DNA of 64,000 bases from JAPPHY01 sp034423135 (GTDB lineage: Bacteria; Chloroflexota; Dehalococcoidia; Lucifugimonadales; UBA2985): the NCBI GenBank assembly GCA_034423135.1, contig DAOUJC010000014.1, positions 54,176 through 118,175 on the forward strand, read 5' to 3'. Positions within the stretch are counted from its first letter, which is position 1. Each line of letters opens with the position of its first letter. Position numbers and translations under genes: made by a program. A model generated the notes under the pieces. That model ran no database searches and was not told the origin of the DNA. It worked only from the letters and a program-made list of their open reading frames with translations. Positions 59,966 through 64,000 of the stretch are shown piece by piece.

Positions 59966-61231
59966 ATGGCACACAGAAAGACAGTAACGGACGAAGGGCT
60001 TCGCATACTCACCTCCCGCATGCCGCACACGCAGTCGGCGAGCATCGTGCTCTACGTTGGAGCGGGTTCGCGCTACGAGTCGCCGGAGGAGGCAGGCATA
60101 TCGCACTACGTTGAGCACATGTGCTTCAAGGGCACGCCGCGGTACCCGACTTCGAAGGACATTTCCGAGGCCATCGAGGGCGTGGGCGGCATCATGAACG
60201 CCTCCACGGACCGGGAGCTCACTGCCTACTGGTGCAAGGTGCCGGTCACGCACTTCCACAAGGCACTGGACGTGCTGGCCGACATGGTCCGGGAACCCAT
60301 CTACGACGCGGCCGAGATCGAGAAGGAGCGGCAGGTCATCCTGGAGGAGCTGGCCATGACCTACGACGTGCCCAGCTACCGCGCCGAGCTGCTCATCGAC
60401 GAGGTGATGTGGCCCAACCAGCCGCTCGGCAGGGACGTGGGCGGCACCCGCGAGTCCGTCGCCGGCTTAACACGCGACATGATGCTGGACTACATGGGCC
60501 GGCAGTACACGATGCCCAACCTGGTGGTCTCCATCGCCGGCAACATCCACCACGACGAGGCCATCGAGGCCGTGGAGCGACGCTTCCGCGGCTGGGCCGG
60601 CCACTCGCCGGGCGACTGGTACCCCGCCGACGACACCCAGGAATCGCCATCGTTCGGGATGGAGCGCCGCAAGACGGAGCAGGCGCACCTGTGCGTCGCC
60701 CTGAAAGGCCTGTCGTCGTCGCACCCGGACAGGTACGCGCTGGACCTGCTGAACGCCATACTCGGCGAGGGCATGAGCAGCCGCCTGTTCCTGGAGCTGC
60801 GAGAGAGGCGCGGGCTGGTCTACGACGTCCACACGACCGTCAGCCACCTGAGGGACTGCGGCACGTTCATCGCCTACGCCGGCATGGACCCCAAGAACGC
60901 TCGCACCGCCGTTCAGAGCATTCTGGAGGAGCTGGACCGCGTCAAGAGCGGGGTGCCGGAGGAGGAGCTCCACAAGGCCAGGGAGTACCTCAAGGGCAGG
61001 CTGGTGCTGCGCATGGAGGACAGTCGAAGCGTAGCGGCATGGATGGGCGCGCAGGAGATGCTCACCAACAGGGTGCGCACGGTGAAGCAGGTGCTGTCAG
61101 CGGTGGACTCGGTGACGACTGACGACGTGCAGCGGGTTGCCAACGAGCTGCTGGTGACGGAAAAGCTGAGCACTGCGATCGTTGGGCCGTTCCGCAGCGA
61201 GCGTCCGTTCCAGGCGCGGCTGCGGATTTAG
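59966..61231 (+). CDS. M16 family zinc metallopeptidase
   Basis: A 421-aa pitrilysin-type processing peptidase. The inverted zinc motif HYVEHMCFKGT (HxxEH, about residues 49-53) with the distal Glu (EIEKERQVILEELAM, about 118-126) marks an active subunit. The C-terminal half has the LRERRGLVYDVHT (R/Y) substrate motif. Single-unit enzymes of this size work as dimers and resemble mitochondrial processing peptidase; the cellular target is unknown. The ATG at 59966 fits family starts. Confidence 0.93.
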   Translation: MAHRKTVTDEGLRILTSRMPHTQSASIVLYVGAGSRYESPEEAGISHYVEHMCFKGTPRYPTSKDISEAIEGVGGIMNASTDRELTAYWCKVPVTHFHKALDVLADMVREPIYDAAEIEKERQVILEELAMTYDVPSYRAELLIDEVMWPNQPLGRDVGGTRESVAGLTRDMMLDYMGRQYTMPNLVVSIAGNIHHDEAIEAVERRFRGWAGHSPGDWYPADDTQESPSFGMERRKTEQAHLCVALKGLSSSHPDRYALDLLNAILGEGMSSRLFLELRERRGLVYDVHTTVSHLRDCGTFIAYAGMDPKNARTAVQSILEELDRVKSGVPEEELHKAREYLKGRLVLRMEDSRSVAAWMGAQEMLTNRVRTVKQVLSAVDSVTTDDVQRVANELLVTEKLSTAIVGPFRSERPFQARLRI

Positions 61232-61298
61232 AGCGCGACAGCGTACGCACGCCTACGATAATCCGTGAAACAGCGCGCAAGCACGCGCAAGCGCTAGA

Positions 61299-62114
61299 CT
61301 ACTCCGTGCCTGTGTCTGTGCTCTCGTATTCCCGGATAGCGCTTACCACAGACTCCAGCCATGCCATCAATTCGGCGACCTGAGACTCGTCACGAATCAG
61401 GTCCGTCCGGAAAGCGATGTCCTTACCGCTGCCTGCGGGCTCGAATGGGCCTATACCTAGAGCGTCTCTCTTGTGCTTCTCTATGACTTCCGGGGGCACT
61501 CCGCCTCCACTGCCTATCGAATCAAAGGCCGTATAGAGAGACTGGTTATATTTGGTCGAGCTGTACGGATAACCGTAGCACACCAGTACGTTCCTTTCGT
61601 TCAGGATGACGTAGAGAGAAAACCCGCTCTTGGTCCACTTAATGTGCATTCCATGCTGCTTCCCCAGATCCAGCACCCTCTCGAAGGTGATTCTCCCGTT
61701 CTTGCCAAGCGACGACATGAACTCGTCTTCGTTGGTTCTTGCCTGGTATTTCTTGTAGGCCGAGGCGGCTTCAATGTCTTCCGCATCAAGCCCTTCAGTC
61801 TGTTGGCTGACGCCTGGAGTCACGTCCCGACCAGGCATGACCTGCAGCAGAGCCTCGACCTGTTCCGGTTCAATCTCAAAGAACTCGCGAGACGGGTTAA
61901 TCCTGTTTGGCTCGAATGCCCTGTGCAGGGCGCTCTCCACTCGAAGCGCCTCCACATCGTCAAGTTGGCGCGCTATCGCGCATTCAAATGGCAGTGGCAC
62001 TCCGGTTGAGTAGAGTCCCTTCATCCTGACTTGGACATCGTCACTCTCGGTCATGCCGATCTTCACGATTCCCGGCATTGCCGGATTGGTTAGCACGTAA
62101 ACGATGTTTGGCAT
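61299..62114 (-). CDS. GIY-YIG (T5orf172-type) nuclease-domain protein
   Basis: A 271-aa protein. The N-terminal ~90 residues form a T5orf172/MUG113-like GIY-YIG domain: IVYVLTNPAMPGIVKIGMTE (the two Tyr/Gly-like strands), the R in VQVRMKGLYSTG, E55-H59 in VESALHRAF and EFFEIEPEQ. The C-terminal ~140 residues, beginning around DEFMSSLGKNGRITF, are of unknown fold. GGGAGAGGGACA precedes the ATG. Such proteins occur in phages and defence islands. It sits between two housekeeping genes. Confidence 0.75.
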   Translation of the reverse strand: MPNIVYVLTNPAMPGIVKIGMTESDDVQVRMKGLYSTGVPLPFECAIARQLDDVEALRVESALHRAFEPNRINPSREFFEIEPEQVEALLQVMPGRDVTPGVSQQTEGLDAEDIEAASAYKKYQARTNEDEFMSSLGKNGRITFERVLDLGKQHGMHIKWTKSGFSLYVILNERNVLVCYGYPYSSTKYNQSLYTAFDSIGSGGGVPPEVIEKHKRDALGIGPFEPAGSGKDIAFRTDLIRDESQVAELMAWLESVVSAIREYESTDTGTE

Positions 62115-62191
62115 TGTCCCTCTCCCTGTTCAGCCTATGTGCGCAACTGACACTTTATCAAGAATCGTGTCACAATCCCAGAATCGCCCGG

Positions 62192-63589
62192 TCACACCAG
62201 CCTCTCTATCAGTATCGCAGCCAGCCCCAGGAACATCAGAAAGCCCAGCACGTCCGTAAACGTGGTCACGAAGATCGCCGAGGACACGGCCGGGTCCATC
62301 TTCAGCCTGCGCAGCAGCAACGGCACTCCGCTGCCCGCGAGACCCGCAACAACCATGTTACCCAGCATCGCCGCTCCAACCACCACTCCGAGCACCGGCG
62401 TCCCCATCCACACGTAGGCCACCGTCCCTACGACCGCCGCCAGCAGCAGGCCGTGCAACAGGCCAAGCAGCAGCTCGCGGCCCACGAGCCTCATGCCGTG
62501 CGTGCTGCTCAGCTCGCCGAGCGCCATGCTACGCACCACCAGCGTCAGAGTCTGCGTGCCCGCGATGCCGCCCTGGCCAGCGACTATCGGCAGGAACACG
62601 GCCAGCGCCGCCACCCTCGCGATAGTAGACTCGAAGAAGCTGATCACCAGCGCCGCCAGGAATGCCGTCGCCAGGTTGATGTACAGCCACGGCAGCCGGC
62701 TTCGCACAGAACTCCCAAATGGCCCCATCACGCGCTCGCCGGCTATGCCCGCTATGCGAAACATGTCCTCCGTGGCCTCCTCCGTCACCACGTCCACCAC
62801 GTCCTCCAGCATGATGATGCCGATCAGCTTCCGGTCGGCGTTAAGCACCGGCAGGTAGCGGAGTCCGTAGCGCTCCATCAGCCTGGCGCACTCCTCCTGG
62901 TCGGTATCGGCGGTGACGGCCACCACCTCCGGCTGCATGATGTCTCGCACTATGTCGCTGAGGGGCGAGAGGGCCAGTCGAGTGACGGTGATGGAGCCTA
63001 GCAGCCTGCCGTCCTCATCCACGACGAAGATGGACGCGAACTCCTCTGCGTCCGGCCCCAGGAGGCGCAGCACGTCCAGTGCGATGCCCGCAGTCATGTG
63101 CGCCGAAACCGCCGGAAACTCCGGCACCATAAGGCCGCCCGCCGACTCGTCGGAGTAGCCGAGCAGCGGTGCGACATCCGCCGCATCCGACATGCCTGCC
63201 AGCGCGGCCAGAGATCGGCCGGGCGGGAGGCTGCGCAGTACGTCAGCGGCCACGTCCAGGCTGGTTTCGTCCAGCACGCGGGGGAGGCTCCCCGGATCCA
63301 TCTCGGAGATGAGGGCCAGCGCCTCCTCCAGGTCCAGGTACTCCAGGACCTCTGCCGTGGCCTCGGGCGTCAGCCGCGACATTGCGTCGCCGAGCGGCCC
63401 GCGATCCAACGCGAGCAGAGCCTCGCCGCGGTCCGCCGGGTGCAGTTCGCCCAGCAGCACGACCGCCGCGTCCACATTGCCCCCCTCGACGAGGCTGAGA
63501 ACCCTGTCCACGTCCTCCCTTCTTCTATCCTCCGCAGACAGCGTCTCCTTCAGCTGGTGTTCCGTTTCTGTCCTCGTGGTGTCTTCCAT
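62192..63589 (-). CDS. mgtE: Magnesium transporter MgtE
   Basis: A 465-aa magnesium channel. The N-domain of superhelical repeats is at about residues 20-140 (ADRGEALLALDRGPLGDAMS...). The paired CBS domains follow at ~145-270 with VPEFPAVSAHMTAG and YLPVLNADRKLIGIIMLEDVVD. Five C-terminal helices form the pore, with the conserved QGGIAGTQTL filter motif. Cytoplasmic Mg2+ binding to the N and CBS domains gates it. Length and order are standard. Confidence 0.95.
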   Translation of the reverse strand: MEDTTRTETEHQLKETLSAEDRRREDVDRVLSLVEGGNVDAAVVLLGELHPADRGEALLALDRGPLGDAMSRLTPEATAEVLEYLDLEEALALISEMDPGSLPRVLDETSLDVAADVLRSLPPGRSLAALAGMSDAADVAPLLGYSDESAGGLMVPEFPAVSAHMTAGIALDVLRLLGPDAEEFASIFVVDEDGRLLGSITVTRLALSPLSDIVRDIMQPEVVAVTADTDQEECARLMERYGLRYLPVLNADRKLIGIIMLEDVVDVVTEEATEDMFRIAGIAGERVMGPFGSSVRSRLPWLYINLATAFLAALVISFFESTIARVAALAVFLPIVAGQGGIAGTQTLTLVVRSMALGELSSTHGMRLVGRELLLGLLHGLLLAAVVGTVAYVWMGTPVLGVVVGAAMLGNMVVAGLAGSGVPLLLRRLKMDPAVSSAIFVTTFTDVLGFLMFLGLAAILIERLV

Positions 63590-63954
63590 TCAGCTCCCGT
63601 ATGCGCGACCACGCCCCGGCCCGCTTATCACCTATAGTAGAGTGAAGGTCGAGGATTGCATACCCCGGACTCGCGCGTGTCGAGCCGGGTGGCGTCGACG
63701 AGACGCCATGCCACTCTCCAGCCTTATCCACAGGGGAGCGACCTTCAGGTGTCATTCTGAGCGGAGCGTAGCGGAGTCGAAGAATCCAAGGCCTCTGCCA
63801 GCTCCACCTCCCACCCCTGGAAGCGCATCAGTCACCGCGCTCGAAGGCCTACAGTGCGCCATTGTCCTGGATTCTTCGCTGCGCTCAGAATTGTAGATGT
63901 CAGGTAATTCGTTGACAGAATAGCATTTAGAGAAGAGCTATTCTGGAGGCGAAG
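63590..63954. other. Intergenic region with inverted-repeat element
   Basis: Holds a MITE-like element (63755-63890), then TTGACA (63912-63917) and an 8-bp inverted repeat AGAATAGC/GCTATTCT (63917-63924 and 63937-63944) before the last gene. No other gene seen. Confidence 0.6.
63755..63890. repeat. MITE-like inverted-repeat element
   Basis: The left arm (63755-63787: TTCTGAGCGGAG ... CGAAGAATCC) and right arm (63869-63890: GGATTCTTCGCTGCG ... CTCAGAA) are complementary apart from an 11-bp insertion in the left arm. No open frame in between. This is a non-autonomous, palindromic intergenic element. Confidence 0.75.
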
Positions 63955-64000
63955 ATGCGGAACAACAGCAAGGACCGGACGATTGAGCGGAACTACGTTC
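63955..64000 (+). CDS. Start of a gene cut by the right window edge
   Basis: ATG at 63955 is preceded by GGAGG at good spacing and opens MRNNSKDRTIERNYV. Only 15 codons are visible. The inverted repeat just upstream could be an operator or leader hairpin. Product unknown. Confidence 0.5.
   Translation, partial: MRNNSKDRTIERNYV

Noticed and set aside
62078..63001. 307-codon plus-strand frame opposite mgtE
   Set aside because: Arg/His-rich shadow translation of a secure mgtE gene.

Overview
The window is high-GC, gene-dense bacterial chromosome. It most resembles a member of the Chloroflexota, probably a marine or soil SAR202/Dehalococcoidia-type lineage. Supporting signs are frequent GTG and TTG starts, lipoproteins with long Thr/Pro linkers, a LexA site of the GAAC-N4-GTTC type, pdxS/pdxT vitamin B6 synthesis, dxs, a myo-inositol lipid cluster, and intergenic palindromic repeats typical of environmental Chloroflexota. 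This taxonomic call is inference; no rRNA or tRNA gene was seen.

Layout. 1-3.4 kb: thrS (cut by the window edge), endonuclease V, and prfB with its programmed +1 frameshift. 3.4-7.6 kb (minus strand): an MFS carrier, then CDP-alcohol phosphatidyltransferase, PimA-like mannosyltransferase and inositol-1-phosphate synthase, which together form an inositol-phospholipid module. 7.8-11.8 kb: a lipoprotein, then a promoter-led operon DUF177-rpmF-fabD-nusB-acpP. 12-14.1 kb: proS and a zinc-ribbon protein. 14.2-18.9 kb: a scrambled region with tandem repeats, an aldo/keto reductase with two broken copies around it, an AT-rich CBS-HEPN gene, a cysteine-less DUF5679-like protein and an EVE protein. 19-27 kb: lexA with its own SOS box, mazG, leuB, a cpATP-grasp/alpha-E pair and amt. 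27-34 kb (minus strand): thpR, an amidohydrolase, a DUF3052 fusion, tmk, a SpoIIIAA-like ATPase, a GNAT-like gene and pdxT-pdxS. 34.7-43 kb: a second MFS carrier, uvrA, an AT-rich DUF262/HNH gene and dxs. 43-50 kb: a peptide-binding lipoprotein, a GPP34 protein, an ABC-2 exporter, a zinc alcohol dehydrogenase and small proteins. 50-56 kb: OsmC, a repeat-bearing lipoprotein, argF, and der-plsY-gpsA. 56-62 kb: an accessory island with a retron, a decayed hicAB pair, orphan genes and a GIY-YIG protein, interrupted by an M16 peptidase. 62-64 kb: mgtE and the start of a further gene.

The most interesting system is the retron at 56246-57992. A reverse transcriptase with both retron hallmark motifs (NAxxH and VTG) is fused to a C-terminal PD-(D/E)xK nuclease-like domain. 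Directly upstream lies a candidate msr-msd RNA closed by a 16-bp a1/a2 stem. The effector is thus built into the reverse transcriptase, and I do not recall this architecture among described retron types.
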